From Dryas octopetala (lineage: Eukaryota > Streptophyta > Magnoliopsida > Rosales > Rosaceae): a stretch of DNA of 64,000 nucleotides. The notes under the pieces are model-generated. The model saw nothing but the letters and a program-made list of their open reading frames with translations. It made no database searches and was not told where the DNA came from. Numbering within the stretch: position 1 is the stretch's first letter; every line of letters begins with the position of its first letter. The stretch spans positions 3,846,501-3,910,500 of the forward strand of contig OY992833.1 of the NCBI GenBank assembly GCA_963921425.1. The letters are read 5' to 3'. Position numbers and translations under genes: made by a program. Of the stretch, positions 23,126 through 34,762 are shown piece by piece.

Positions 23126-26100
23126 TGTAACACCCCGAACCTCGGGTCCATGAAAATACTGAACATCAAGCTGTTAAATCTGTTTTCTCTTACTTTTGAG
23201 CCATGCACTACAACATAAGTAAATATAATTCTGTCAAAAACATTTTAAACAAACCACTGAGTAAAAACAATTAAATAAATCTCTCTGGGTCCCACTGCCT
23301 CGTCTTCTCCCCACTGCTTCCTCAGCCTGCTTAACCTGCAAAACACAAATCCTACACCACATCCATGGTGTACCAGGTTATACGACAAACCCGGTAAGCT
23401 CACTAGAGCTCGTATGAATGAAGTGACATAATAATTGTCCTCAATAATTTTCTCAATCCCCAAACTCAAAAACAATGCGCAAAATATCCATAATTACTTA
23501 ATCACAAAACATTCCACCACCAATCATCCAAGCATCAAGATAATCAAAAACTCCTCATATGCACATCAAATCTCATCAATAATAATAATAAAACGTTCTT
23601 GCAAATCAATTGCCTAATCGTTACTATTAACCTCAACATCAACCTCAAACATTCACATTCTAATTAATAACCTCACGGCATAATCACCCTCGCTTCCCTT
23701 CTCAAGCTTCAAGCCTAAACCTTACCAAATTCTAACCAGCCCAAGTCCTAACGAACAAAAGCCATACAACACACGGTACAAACAAACATCTATCCAATTT
23801 CACTCACGACGCTCTTTGAAACCCTCCAACTTTAAAACTATTTCTCAAATCCATTTTTAAGTCATCTCAAAACTGTGATTCGAACTCTGAAGAATAAATA
23901 GTATTTTCAAGTTGTAAAACTGTTAAAATAACTGAAATAAAAACACAAAACTCTACTGAAACTGTCATTTAAAATATTTACTGATGTAATTTCATTTCTC
24001 AAAATGTTCCACAAACTGAAATCTCACGTCACACTAGTACCCGGGGAACTGCTGGTCATACACCGCCGAGTCATCTCTAGGCAAGTGCAGAGCAAATTTA
24101 TACCTGCTGTGATGCTGGTCATACACCGCCGACTAGGCAAGTGCAGAGCAAGTGCTGGTCGTACACCGCCTACTAGGCAAGTGCAGAGCAAATGTCATGC
24201 TGGTCATACACCGCCAATTAGGCAAGTGCAGAGCGAGTGCTGGTCATACACTGCCGAGTCATCTCTAGGCGAGTGCAGAGCAATATATACCTGCGTGCTG
24301 GTCATACACCGCCGAGTCATCTCTAGGCGAGTGCAGAGCAATACATACCTGTTGAAGGGGGTACTAGTATGGCGGTTTGAAACCGCTTCTGTATATCTCA
24401 ATCAACCACCTCTCAAAAACTACTCCTCCAGATCAAAACTGAAATTTAAATCTTTCCATAAATTCGTTTAAATAAAATTATTCTCAAATTGTGAAAGCTG
24501 CTCGATCAAAATCATTTTCTAAAGGACAGAAATTCATTAATAAAACTTCCCCAAAATAATACCAAAAACCATTTCTAGAAACTGTCCATACTCAATTAAA
24601 TCAAGAAAAGAGTTGGATTATAAAACGTGCAAAACATTTCGAAAAACCAAAGATCTACTCATAGTCTACCCCGAGCTACACCGAAACCTTCTCCGAAACT
24701 GATTTCCTACTCACGCCCCCTCACTTGTTTGCCATCCCTACTCACAGTCTACTGTATAATAATTGCTTAATCCTCACTTATATACCTCAACAACAAATAT
24801 TTCTTCTCTAATTCAGCAAATATTCATCATTCCTTGATTCTCGAAAATAGACATTTCTCATCAAATCAGTACTTAACCCCAGGGCAACTCTATAAATTCC
24901 CAACTAATTTCTTAGCCTCAAATCTTCGTCAATTCATTCTCCTAATTCAAATTCTACACGTAGTCCCCTCTAACGTAAATCGGCAACTCCATAAAACAAA
25001 CAATTCATCCACAGTACTCAATAGAATTACCAAATAAGTTTCACTCACAATTTAACTACGTAAAAGACCGAAATACCCTTCACGGTGCCATTGCTCGGAT
25101 ACCAAATCCGGCAGCATAACTGCATCGGGAATGAAATTTCCCGAGCCCATGTACCTGTTAAGACCAGACAACCAACAATATACAATAGATTCTTTAACTA
25201 GCTGTTAAACAACCGAAACAAGCGGCCAACCACCACACATGGTGGCTGCCCGGCCATAAACAACACACAAAAATAATCTCAGATAGTCACCGAACCTAAA
25301 ATTAAGCTACTAGAACTCTAAGGAAGTGGAAAAATACAAGAAACCATCCAACCCGCCGCCACGAGTGGCGAAGCCGACGGTGGCAGGGGCGGCACAAACC
25401 TAAGAACACCCAAATTCAACTCCAATTAATCCTAATTGCATAATAAAACCTTCAATTGCACAAAATCCACTCAAATTCAAGTCCAATTTCAAGAAATCCG
25501 AAATATAACAAACACCCTAAAATCAATTTTTAATTTCTCAAAATTGAACAACAACACCTTAGGGGAAAGATTACCCGTACCTAGAGGATCGATTTTGTCA
25601 ACTGGACCGACGGCCAAAAGTCACCGGAAACGCCGGAATCGACGGCGGAAGCCGCCGGCTTTTGCATCGTCGATTCGCCGCCGTGAGCGATCACCGGAGC
25701 AAGGGGGTGACGCTGCTGGACTCGCCGGAGCCTGGGGAAGAGAACCCAAGTGGTCGTCGGCCTCGAACTTGCCGAAAAAATTGAGTCGCCGTTGAGAGCT
25801 TCGTTCAGAAACGGCGTCGCTGCGCCGCCGTTGCGGCTTGGTTGGCTAATCGGACCCCACTGGGAGGTCGGCGGCGTGGAGGCGAGTCCAACGCCGGTCG
25901 GATCACTGAAATCCGGCGCCGAACGACCGAGGGTCGAGGAGAGAGATCACCGGCGGGGGGGGGGGAGAGAGAGCCAGCCGAGAGAGAGAAAACCAACGAG
26001 GAGAGAGGAGAGAGAGTGTCCAGAAATTTCTGGATTTTGGGTATTTAAAACCCACTCCTACTAAATTACAAAATTGCCCTTCCCTTCAAATGCTCGTATC

Positions 26101-26233
26101 TCTCAAACTATAACTCTGTTTTATACGTGCTTCGTGTCTACGAACTCGTAGGCTCGAGATCTATCAAACGGACCCAAGGTCAAAGACGAAAGTCCCTTAG
26201 TTTTAAAAGTCAACTTTGGGTCGGGTCGTTACA
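23126..26233 (-). mobile_element. 3.1-kb solo LTR with exact TGCCG duplication
   Basis: It starts TGTAACACCCCGAACCTC and ends GACCCGACC...CGTTACA when read across, with the 5-base duplication TGCCG at 23121-23125 and 26234-26238. No protein domains lie inside. On the minus strand it begins TGTAACGACCCGACCC, a common start of long plant gypsy LTRs, and has TTTAAATACCC near 26045 followed by a CT-rich leader, which suggests minus-strand transcription. The GC-rich part at 25580-26000 gives open frames on both strands that I regard as leader sequence. It could also be a non-autonomous element without LTRs, but the solo-LTR reading is simpler. Confidence 0.82.
24051..24357. repeat. Six-copy tandem repeat inside the solo LTR
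   Basis: The phrase GCTGGTCATACACCGCC ... AGTGCAGAGC occurs six times. Spacing alternates between about 40 and about 58 bases depending on whether GAGTCATCT is present. A 155-codon frame through it reads LVIHRR...VQS repeats and is a by-product of the array. Confidence 0.9.
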
Positions 26234-26274
26234 TGCCGCCAGTGGGTGGGGTTGCTAAATCAAAGAGCTTTAAC

Positions 26275-27262
26275 TAGGGATTGTTTTAGTACGGTAACCG
26301 TACCAAAACCTTGATACCTCATGCCGACCACTAAGGGTCGAAGCCCTTGTTTTTGTCATCGATACCGTGCCAATTGTTTGCGGTAACCGTAATTTTTTGT
26401 TGCGGTCGGAGAAGGGCTGCATCGGCATAGTACTGGGCTTACCGAAACCTAAGAGAGACAACGAGATGAAGAGACCGAGACAGAGAGAGGGAGAGATGGA
26501 GATCGAGAGAGCGAGACAGAGAGATGGAGATGGAGAGAGAGAAACTTGAAAGTTAGACAGAGAAAGACAACAAGATGGAGAAAGTGAAACAGATAGATGA
26601 AGATGGAGATAGCGAGACAGAGAGATGGAGATGAAGATGTGGTTTAGGGTGGAGTTTGTGGGGGTGGGAACATGGGATTAAACTTCAGTACTAAGATCCA
26701 GCAGGCACAGAGTGATGTTCATCATCATATGGGGTTCGGTGGCAACATGATGAATAGTTTATCAGCTGGTGGTGGTGGAGATCATCAAAGAGTGGATCAG
26801 TGGCGAAATTTGCAGCAAATTCCTTTCTTGGGTGGGTTTGATTAGTCAATTTGCAGAAAACAATATAATACTAATCAATTGATCTGGGGTACTAGAATTA
26901 GTGTTTGGACAGATTTATTAGGTACTGGTGGTGGTTTGAAGTCATAAATGGTGGAGATGATGGATTGATGGTGGACGTTGGAGAGAATCGCAGAGAGAGA
27001 GACACTGAGAGAAGAGAGAGAGATCTGAAAATGGATTGAATGAGATATCTGAAAAATGGACTGAATGTATAATATGCAGTACGGTATGCTATACTGACGG
27101 TATTGAATGTGGCCGGGGAACCGTTCAGATGCCGTTTATATGCGGTACGGTATGGTATTTTTGCCGATACCGTATTTGACACATTTTATACCATACCGTT
27201 CGGTATTTTACGGTACAGTTTGCGGTTTTTTTCGGTAATATGGTAAAAAAAACCCACCCCTA
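26275..27262. mobile_element. hAT-type element with exact 8-bp TSD
   Basis: The ends are TAGGGATTGTTT and AAAAACCCACCCCTA, short inverted repeats of hAT type. GCTTTAAC flanks both sides (26267-26274 and 27263-27270). The interior has many GGTACGGTA / TACCGTACC palindromic motifs and GA-rich stretches, with no transposase. Confidence 0.88.
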
Positions 27263-27270
27263 GCTTTAAC

Positions 27271-27722
27271 CCATTGTAAAACTATTTGTTATACAATTAT
27301 CCTAACCCATTCATATAAGATAAGTTTCAAAGCACCAAAAAAAAAAAAACAAAAGAAAAAAGCATTCAAGCACGACATATATAGGTATACCCCGACATGA
27401 ACACAATGAGCACAAGATGGCTTAGGCTACGGGCCAAGCTAGGTCTAGGCCTCGATTACTCGGGGATGAGATAACATAATTGTTAAACACACATGACATG
27501 GAACATACAACATTTAATGAGCTGAGCCAACACTGCATGACCCTTTTGACCTCTTACAAAAGAAAATTAAGAAATCTACAATTTAATATCAAATCAAAAC
27601 CAATTCAGATGTTGCCTATAACACCAAAACATCATTACAGCAAGAAAATTAAACCAATAATAGAAAATAAAATTCCCAAACTCTTCAAAAGAAAAGAGAA
27701 AAAAGCAAAACGTCTTTTGTTT
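27271..27722. other. Intergenic, no gene seen
   Basis: AT-rich sequence between the hAT element and the RNase H relic. The open frame at 27480-27734 is Lys/Thr-rich and unrecognised. Confidence 0.5.
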
Positions 27723-28105
27723 TCAGGCCAATAAGTCAATAACATAACATATACAATACCAAATAAATAAATCAAACATATGAAAGACAAGCAGTGTCAA
27801 ACCCTTTTTCACCTTAGGGCCAACCAGAACAAGTCTAGGCCTATCTATACTAGTAAGATCATCTACCATAACCGAAGCAACAGTAGGGAGAGGGAGATAA
27901 AAAACAGAACATCCAACATGCATCACAGTTAATGTCAAGCTTGGCAAAGCTATCAGCCACCATGTTCCTCTCCCTGTAGTTATGGCAGAAATTAGACTGC
28001 TCAAAATGATCAAGCTGGCACTGACAGCCCTTTATCATGAACTCCAAAGGAGAAATATAAAAATATCAGTTGGGCATGCATGACGTTTATAACCTTGGAG
28101 CTCTA
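27723..28105 (-). pseudogene. RNase H-like (RVT_3) C-terminal relic
   Basis: The minus strand reads CQLDHFEQSNFCHNYRERNMVADSFAKL, the last helix of plant LINE-type RNase H with the VADSFAK motif. After a frame change it continues SVMVDD..RPRLVLVGP, typical of the tail of such proteins. The same sequence, with a deletion, follows the stop codon of the intact F-box gene at 54869-56134. It lies downstream of the right-arm F-box pseudogene and is joined to it by AGAGCTCCAAGGTT. Confidence 0.7.
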
Positions 28106-28107
28106 TT

Positions 28108-28322
28108 TGTGAGAAAATATTGAAAGTAGAGAAAGAAAGTGAGAGAGACGAGAAAATTCTATTTCATTAAGATTGAATATTGTTCCACACACTAATGCCT
28201 TATATAGGCTACATGCTAGAAATCCAATTGGTGGACTATTTAACAGAATACTACAGAACCCTCCAATCCTAACACTTCATCAACTAACCAATGCTGACAT
28301 GGCATATACTCATATACTAACA
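28108..28322 (-). mobile_element. LTR-like insertion, right arm copy
   Basis: Minus-strand counterpart of 21701-21930: starts TGTTAGTATATGAG at 28322, contains CCTATATAAGGC and ends CTCACA at 28108. A truncated second copy of its first 75 bases lies at about 28396-28471 within the local duplication. The right side leads straight into AATAGAGCTCCAAGG, the 3' end of an F-box gene. Confidence 0.6.
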
Positions 28323-28519
28323 ATATGATCCACAATGTTTCTTACAACCATAAGACAATTATGTTGTTGTCAACTTCTAGACATACCAAGCCAATCAGAA
28401 CCATCCAATTTTAACAGTTCATCAACTAACCAATGGTGACATGGCCTATACTAGCTCATATATTAACATTATGAGCCACAATGTTTCATACAACCGTAAG
28501 ACGTACAATGATGTTGTTG

Positions 28520-29491
28520 TCAACTTCCTAGACATACCAAGCCATTACAAGAACCCGAAATTCTCACATACTCGATCGTTACCATGGGGGGATCAAGCTC
28601 TCTTGTTGCAAAAAGACCATCATTATAGTCTATGGAGGGAGAGGTCTAGCTAAGACAAACAGCTTGAAGCTGTTGCATACACAGCGAAATCGTACTATAG
28701 ATTTCACTGGTAGCGCGCCCAGAGAGTATGTCAGCAATAATAGCATTGGTGATGTATGAGCCACATTTTTTCTTTTTTTCCCGAAGAGTTGAGCCACATT
28801 CTTCAGTCATTTGTTGTTGGCACATCCATCTACACAAATCACACAGTGAAAATAACCAAGAATTGAGTAAAGCCAACAAACATAAACACAACTAAACAAC
28901 TAATTAAACAAGTATATATAATTCTCAACCTCACACAATCTTAAATCTCCAAACCAGAACCCCAATACACCCAAGATGGATATACTTTCTACAACTCTAG
29001 AGTTGACTTGCCATAAGAAACCTTAATAATCTTCAATTAGGGGTCAGATTTGGCCCTATTAATTTTAATTTTTGATTGCATTCCCTTAAGTTTCTGTTGT
29101 AACACATTGATTGATCGATGTAATATAATTCTCTATTACTTGTAATTAGCTAGGCTGATTGCTTGTAATTAGGTTTCGTTGCTCAAAATTGTTTTCTACT
29201 TCTGTGCATTCAATCTTGTATAAATTCAGAGATCAACAGAGAACAATCTTCTCATATGTTCACAGTTTCACACATAAGAAACTTTAATTAGCCGTGATAA
29301 ACATCCCATAGGCCATTCAATTAGGGTGAGAAACTTTTGTATAACCAACTTTTCTACTAAAAATAAGAAAAACCAACAGATAAAAAAAAAAAAAAAAACC
29401 CCAGAAAGGAAAAATAAAATAAAACCAAATTTGAAATATAAGACATATTTTAATAGATTTGGTAGATTTCTTATTTATGTATGCATGTGTA

Positions 29492-29545
<54 letters not shown>

Positions 29546-29916
29546 CGACCTGCAAGATCCAACACCATTCTTAAGTGAACTCAGAGTTCGTCTTCTCTCG
29601 CAGAAAACTCGTAACGTTTTTGCATTACCAAATTCTCATAAGAAGGCTACAACATACAGAAAATCAATATATATTAGAATTGACAAAAAGAAATTAATGT
29701 CTAAATGTTATAGTGAGTAACAATCCAGCAACCAAACAATAAAAAGAGATACTAATAGTAAATTGTTAATGATATACAATATACCTCTGGTAAATCATTC
29801 CTCCAGTCTGATTTTAATTGAGGACCTTGAGGTCTTTCATAAGCATCATCTTCATCTTCATCTTGGCTTTCTACAGCTACCCCCAAATACAACCTAATAA
29901 TCCCCCCAATTACCAT
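28520..29916 (-). pseudogene. Broken F-box-like gene, right arm
   Basis: Exon 1 (29785-29916) encodes 44 residues with the same ESQDEDEDDAYE core and the same donor position as the left arm. The intron is 28830-29784, and its acceptor TTGTGTAG precedes ATGGATGTGCC. Exon 2 reads KKKKCGSYITNAIIADILSG, an F-box start, then loses frame around 28715 where RFRCVCKSW would be expected; FRCVC is visible only after a shift. GSCNGLVCL lies near 28545. The 44-residue exon differs from its partner at eight positions but is still open in both arms. Confidence 0.72.
29481..29544. repeat. GT/GA compound microsatellite in the right-arm intron
   Basis: A run of about 9 GT units is followed by about 14 GA units. 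The homologous intron position in the left arm (20916-20933) carries a short CT run only. Confidence 0.85.
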
Positions 29917-30032
29917 CTCCTCTATCTCCTTAATCAAAGCTTAACCCCCAAATACACTCTTAATCAAAGCTTAATCCTCAAATACACTCTTAAGAGATTT
30001 TCGTATGTGCAAAATTACCTCAATCTTGGGTC

Positions 30033-30046
30033 AATTTATAGATAGG
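30033..30046 (-). promoter_or_regulatory. TATA box of the right-arm F-box locus
   Basis: On the minus strand CTATCTATAAATTG lies about 120 bases before the exon 1 ATG and matches the left-arm box at 20578. Confidence 0.55.
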
Positions 30047-30176
30047 AGGGAGGGTTCCAAAAGGAGGCCATAAGGGTTTGAGAAACAATGGGCTTCTAGG
30101 GTTTGATTTTTTTAAAAATAAAAAATAAAATCAGTGCTCCCTTCTCTTTTTTATTGGTCCACACATGGGTTTAACT

Positions 30177-30967
30177 TTTTTTTTTTTTTTTAATCAAGGC
30201 AAAGAGCCATATCTATTGAATTGAATTCAACCAAGCAGAAACATCATCTTAGAGGAAAGGAATAAGCCAAACAGGGCCAATCTCCCGCCAGACAACATAA
30301 TGATTACAACTCAAAGAAAACCGAGCTAATTGATGGGCCACAATGTTAGAAGTCCGTGGAGTATACCCAAAAGAAATTGCTTGGAAAGCACCCACCAAAT
30401 GGTGAACCTCCAAAACTCACCATCGGCACTTAGACATTCATCATCAGAGAGTACCTCATTAACCACCTCAAGTGCATCACATCCCACCACAATGCGGGAG
30501 AAACCCAGCCGCAGGCACAGCTGCAACCCATGAATAATCGCCAATAACTCAGTTGTTTTGTTCGAGAAACAACCATCGAACCGCTGGATTGCAGCAGCTT
30601 GCAACACCCCACCATTATTCCTCACGATACCCACAACTCCCACCACCCGATCCTCCAACTTTGTAGCTCCGTCAACATTAAGTTTAAACAACTCACCCTC
30701 TGGGAATAGAAGCAAGGTCTAAACTAAGCATGGCCTCTGTAAATTCTTGCAAATATCGCCTAGCCACATCGAGAACAACTTCTGGGGGGCGGGGCTGACC
30801 CCTTGCAAAACCGTATTCCGTTCAAACCAAAGCTGCCAAGCCACCACCATGATTTGGGCTCGGCAGTCAAAGTGGTGTGCTACATGGTTACAACTATGGG
30901 AGATAAAAATCATAAAACCAAATGAAATATTAGTGAAAAAATATAGAAGTAGCTTAATCTCCTCCAC
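30177..30967 (-). pseudogene. LINE RNase H (RVT_3) relic with poly(A) tail
   Basis: The upstream part reads VVAWQLWFERNTVLQG, the conserved lead-in of plant LINE RNase H. The domain follows: FKLNVDGATK (catalytic Asp), TTELLAIIHGLQLCLRLGF (catalytic Glu) and VGCDALEVVNEV (catalytic Asp). A frameshift near 30390 is followed by TPRTSNIVAHQLARFSL and VVWREIGP. On the minus strand the sequence ends in a run of A at 30177-30193, a retroposed 3' end. It inserted next to the right arm of the F-box duplication. The reverse transcriptase is absent, so the copy is 5'-truncated. Confidence 0.82.
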
Positions 30968-31598
30968 AAATTCATCATCAGGATCATTACTCTAGCTCCA
31001 TCATACTATTGAATTTCATCCCATGCATACCAGCAGCATCACTCTCCAGTCTCCACAATTAAAGAATAAAACCCTGAATAAATTGCTAACTGTAGTCGAT
31101 GAAGCATCGAAAAAAACTCAATGCATCCAAAAGAACTCAATTGTTTTAAGTGGAAAAACAACCCATTACAGAAGCAGAATACAGACAGCCATAACTATAA
31201 GCATAAGCTTGAAAAATGTCCCCACCACCAGACCACCACTTCCACAAGCCCCGTCAACCTTTCAATTTGAACATACCACGCAATGGGCCGGGGGATTCCA
31301 TATTTGTTTCTTTGCATATTGAAAAATGTAAATTGTAAATTCTAATGTCACATTTTCTTGTATATATAGTTAAAAACAACATAATAATAATATTTAAAAG
31401 TCCATTAGAATATCATAAAATACAACTGACAAAAGTAGCTCTTTGGTCAATGGCAAGGCCTCCATCAATCATCTTAATATCCATCAATCATCATAATACG
31501 TTCCTTTGCTCTGTACTAGCACTATTCCTCCTTTCAGAAAACTGGATTGGAAGAAGAAAAGAAAGCGAAAAGTAGCGAGGAAGAAACATCAAAGAGTG
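30968..31598. other. Intergenic upstream of the B3 gene
   Basis: Nothing recognised. AT-rich with short frames only. The promoter of the B3 gene should lie near its right end, but no clear TATA box was chosen. Confidence 0.5.
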
Positions 31599-33633
31599 AT
31601 GGCAAGAAGACCAATGGGGCCAAGAAGAAGACCCAGGGCAGCAAGAAAAAAACCCTCTTTCTTCAAGGTTCTTGTAGAAGATGACTTCTCTGACCTTAGT
31701 CCAAAAAAAGATAAAGGCTTCTCTGACCAGTTGGTAAGTCTCTCTCTTCTATATATATATATATTTGCACTATGTTCTCTGCTTCACATAAAAATGAAAA
31801 ATCCCTGTTATTTCTGGAAAGGAAACAAAGAAAAATGAAAAAACAGGTTACTACTTTGTTTTATCCTTTACTGATCTGTGTGTCATACTCATGCTTCTAA
31901 TCAGATATTAGTTTGAGTTTCTGCAATGACAGATGGAGTTTGGCTCTTCTATGAGTATGAGTATGGATGGACCACCTAAATATATATGTGACTATTTCTT
32001 TATTTTCTATCTTTTGCTTATGATCCCATTTGGCGATCTCTGTATTCATGTTATCTATTTTGGAGTCTATATGGGCAACCTGTATTTGTTCATATTTTGT
32101 CTTTTGGAGTCTTATTGGGTTATGCAATGTGTGTTAAAGCTAGCCTCTTTAGTCCCCAAAGCCAACCTAGCTCCCTACTTAAGGCAGCATATATAAAATC
32201 TCAAGAATCTGTAAACTGGTTAAGGTCTTGAATTGTTTATGCTATAAGTATCCCCCTTCCTTAATATGAAATTTATTGTCAGTTTCTCACTGATGGGGTA
32301 CAAACTTCTGCATCTTTTTGTGAAGATTTTTGACAAATATGTACATGAAACACATATTCTTACCTTTTTTGTGAAGATTTTTTATTTTTGCTTTTTTTCA
32401 TGGTGATTGTTAACACGTCTTTTTCTTTATACTCTGGTCTTGATATAATTCATATATTGTAGATTGATTCATGGTGCTATTCATCTATATCTTCATCCTG
32501 ATAACTTTGTTGTAGAAAATACCGCTAGCTTTCTACAAGCATTTTGATGGAAAGGTGCCTCAACGGTCTCTTCTTCAGACCCCAGCCGGAGCATGGAATG
32601 TTGATGTGAAAAAGGTTAATGACAGGTTGTTTTTCCAAAAGGGTTGGAAGAAATTTGTGCATGACAATGGATTAAAGATTGGTGAATTTCTAGTTTTCCA
32701 TTATGCTGGAAATTCAAAGTTCAATGTTGATATATTTGGAACAAATTGCTGTGAAAGGGGGCATGTAATGGGCGTTGGGCAAAGTGACAGAATTGAAAGT
32801 GCCCAAGATCGAAGCACGTTGATAGCTCTAGCAGACATGGAAAGCAAAGCGTAGATAACCAGAGGTCAAAAGGCTTATCAGCTGATGGAACTAGGGCTAG
32901 CCAAGCCACTAGTCCCATAAAAAATAAAGTAGTTGTTATTGATGAATCTGAAACATCTAAATCTGAAGCATTTGAGTCTAAAGCATCTGAATCTAGAACA
33001 TCTGAATTTGAAGCATCTGAATCTGAAACATCGATGCATCCATTGACTGCAAGTACTGAGGAAGCCACTGCTCTTGAGAGAGCTAATGCTTTCAAACCTA
33101 AAAACCCTTTTCTCAGGGTTTTTATGTGTCCCACTTATGTCTTCGCACATTATGTGGTAAGCTTTCTATAGACAACCTTGCTGGGCCATCACAACTTCTG
33201 TTATAACTTTTATTTGTACATGTATCTGTGAAAAGATTTAATCAAATACTTTTACAGAGCAAATCAAATCATAGATAACCTCTCCAAAAATTTTATTGAT
33301 GCCTGCCTTTCATATATGTTTTCCTTTTTCTTTCAATATTTGTCATCTAAGTTTGTCAAGAGTCATCTAATCAAGCAGAGTAGTGTCAAGAGTCTTCTTA
33401 TCAAGAATGCCACTCTTCGGGATTCAGAAGGGAGAACATGGCCTCTCAAATTCCAATACTAACATGCACAAGGTACATTCCAAGTTGGTTGGATGGCATT
33501 TGTGCGAGAGAATAATGTAGAAGTTGGTGATGTGTGTGTGTTTACCTTGATTAACAAGATTAAGCTTTTGTTTGAAGTTGCCATCTTCCGCAAGAAAGAA
33601 GCTGCAAATCACGCCTTGTCACAAGGTAAGTGA
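31599..33633 (+). pseudogene. B3-domain (REM-like) gene, two B3 domains, disrupted
   Basis: Exon 1 (31599-31733) encodes a basic start, MARRPMGPRRRPRAARKK, and opens the first B3 domain with FFKVLVEDDF. The donor is GTAAGT and the acceptor TTGTTGTAG at 32515. Exon 2 continues KIPLAFYKHFDGKVP, then WNVDVKKVNDRLFFQKGWKKFV and GEFLVFHYAGNSKF, a clear first B3 domain. The frame stops at 32852. One base out of frame it continues through a Ser/Glu-rich linker (ESKASESRTSEFEASES) to NPFLRVFMCPTYV. Exon 3, from about 33352, has the second B3 (FVKSHLIKQSS, RTWPLKF, GWMAFVREN, GDVCVFTL, LLFEVAIFR), with one TAA in the middle. REM proteins are plant DNA-binding proteins of the nucleus. The copy is probably a recent pseudogene. 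A short unseen intron near 32800-32850 could rescue the shift, but not the later stop. Confidence 0.8.
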
Positions 33634-34560
33634 TCTGTACGTAAACTTGTGAGTTTGTGCTCCCCTTTGGTCAGCTGTCTGCATAACTCATACAAATAGT
33701 GGGGATTCCGAAGTTGGGTTGCATGGTAAGTTTCTGAACGGATAATTAGTTTTAATATCCTTTTGAAAACTTCACATGCTCATTTCTTTAGTTGAGTTGC
33801 ATTTCAATATGGAGAGATATTGATTAGTAATGTTGTATGCGTTTGACACTGGAGAATGTTTGTGCGCCATGGGCTGCCTCCTTTTGGTACATTCACACAA
33901 GCAAAAGAACTTTTCACTTTGTATGCATTTTGATACTCCAAAGATTTTAAAGTATTGTCTGTAGTTCCAAGTTTGTATATAACATATGCGTGTTTTTTGA
34001 AATTTTATGTGAAGTGTTTATGCTGTTATGATCATTCTATAGTCTTGTCGGATCAATTTCATATATATTTCTTTTTAAAATATCCCTAATTGAGTGTGGC
34101 AAAGTTCTCCCTAGATGGTGTCCAGTTAGCAATTTCTTTGGCTAGTAACTTTGTTTTCTGAGAGCTTGCAACAAATCTATTGTAGAAGTTGCATAGTATA
34201 GTCTAGTTGCTATTATATTGATCTGGATAGGATTATAGGTTGAATTTTTTGAATGATAATAGCATTCCATTGTTTCCAGATTTGTCCATTGTTATTTTCT
34301 TTAAATAGATTATTTTGTCAGACTAAACTTTTATTTCTTAAATAGTGAGCAATTTGATTTACTTTATTTTATACAAATTTTGGCATGGAGACATTTAATG
34401 GCTTGGCCAAAAGCTAATCAAATTTTAGGGTCTGTGACCCCAATTGAATACTCTAAAAGAACCATATTATATCCCCCAAAAGAGCAAAGTTTCAAATTGA
34501 TGATGCTTGCAACTACAAAGAGAGTTTGCTCAATTTTGATGATATTCGCTCAAATATGAT
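33634..34560. other. Intergenic, no gene seen
   Basis: AT-rich flank between the B3 gene and the copia element. It ends in ATATC, the copia target duplication. Confidence 0.55.
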
Positions 34561-34565
34561 ATATC

Positions 34566-34750
34566 TGTTGTAAAAGTATTTAGAAAATAGGGTTTGTGAA
34601 AAGAAAAGCAGAGAGAATATGATCTGTCTATTTCATTTATCTTATAAATATCCTTATATAGAGTAGGGTTTACTAGGGTTTTGAATATTTACTAGTATAC
34701 CCCTACAACTAATTATAGGAATAGCCACACATAATACCATATTTACAACA
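34566..34750 (-). mobile_element. 3' LTR of the copia element
   Basis: Starts TGTTGTAAAAG and ends ATTTACAACA on the plus strand. It contains TATCCTTATATAGAG. The adjacent AAGGAGGAC on the minus strand (34751-34760) is the polypurine tract. Confidence 0.93.
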
Positions 34751-34762
34751 GTCCTCCTTGGA
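34751..34762 (-). promoter_or_regulatory. Polypurine tract of the copia element
   Basis: CCAAGGAGGAC on the minus strand directly before the 3' LTR start, the usual site of plus-strand DNA priming. Confidence 0.75.

Larger units (their letters stand above)
28080..30176 (-). repeat. Right arm of the inverted F-box locus duplication
   Basis: Reads in the opposite direction to 19563-21995 with the same order of promoter, exon 1, intron, F-box exon and LTR. Differences are a longer intron (about 955 against 407 bases, including about 300 bases of extra DNA near 28990-29300), a mixed AC/CT microsatellite where the left arm has only CT, and a partial duplication of about 180 bases around 28380-28560. 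Confidence 0.85.

Noticed and set aside
24004..24471. 155-codon repeat protein
   Set aside because: The frame follows a DNA tandem repeat inside a solo LTR; unit lengths that are not multiples of three change the frame between repeats.
25436..26064. Arg/Pro-rich frames on both strands near 25.5-26.1 kb
   Set aside because: GC-rich LTR leader opens frames in several phases; no domain and no consistent start.
32721..33150. Asp/Ser- and Phe/Arg-repeat proteins on the minus strand
   Set aside because: Shadows of the Ser/Glu-repeat linker of the B3 gene on the plus strand.
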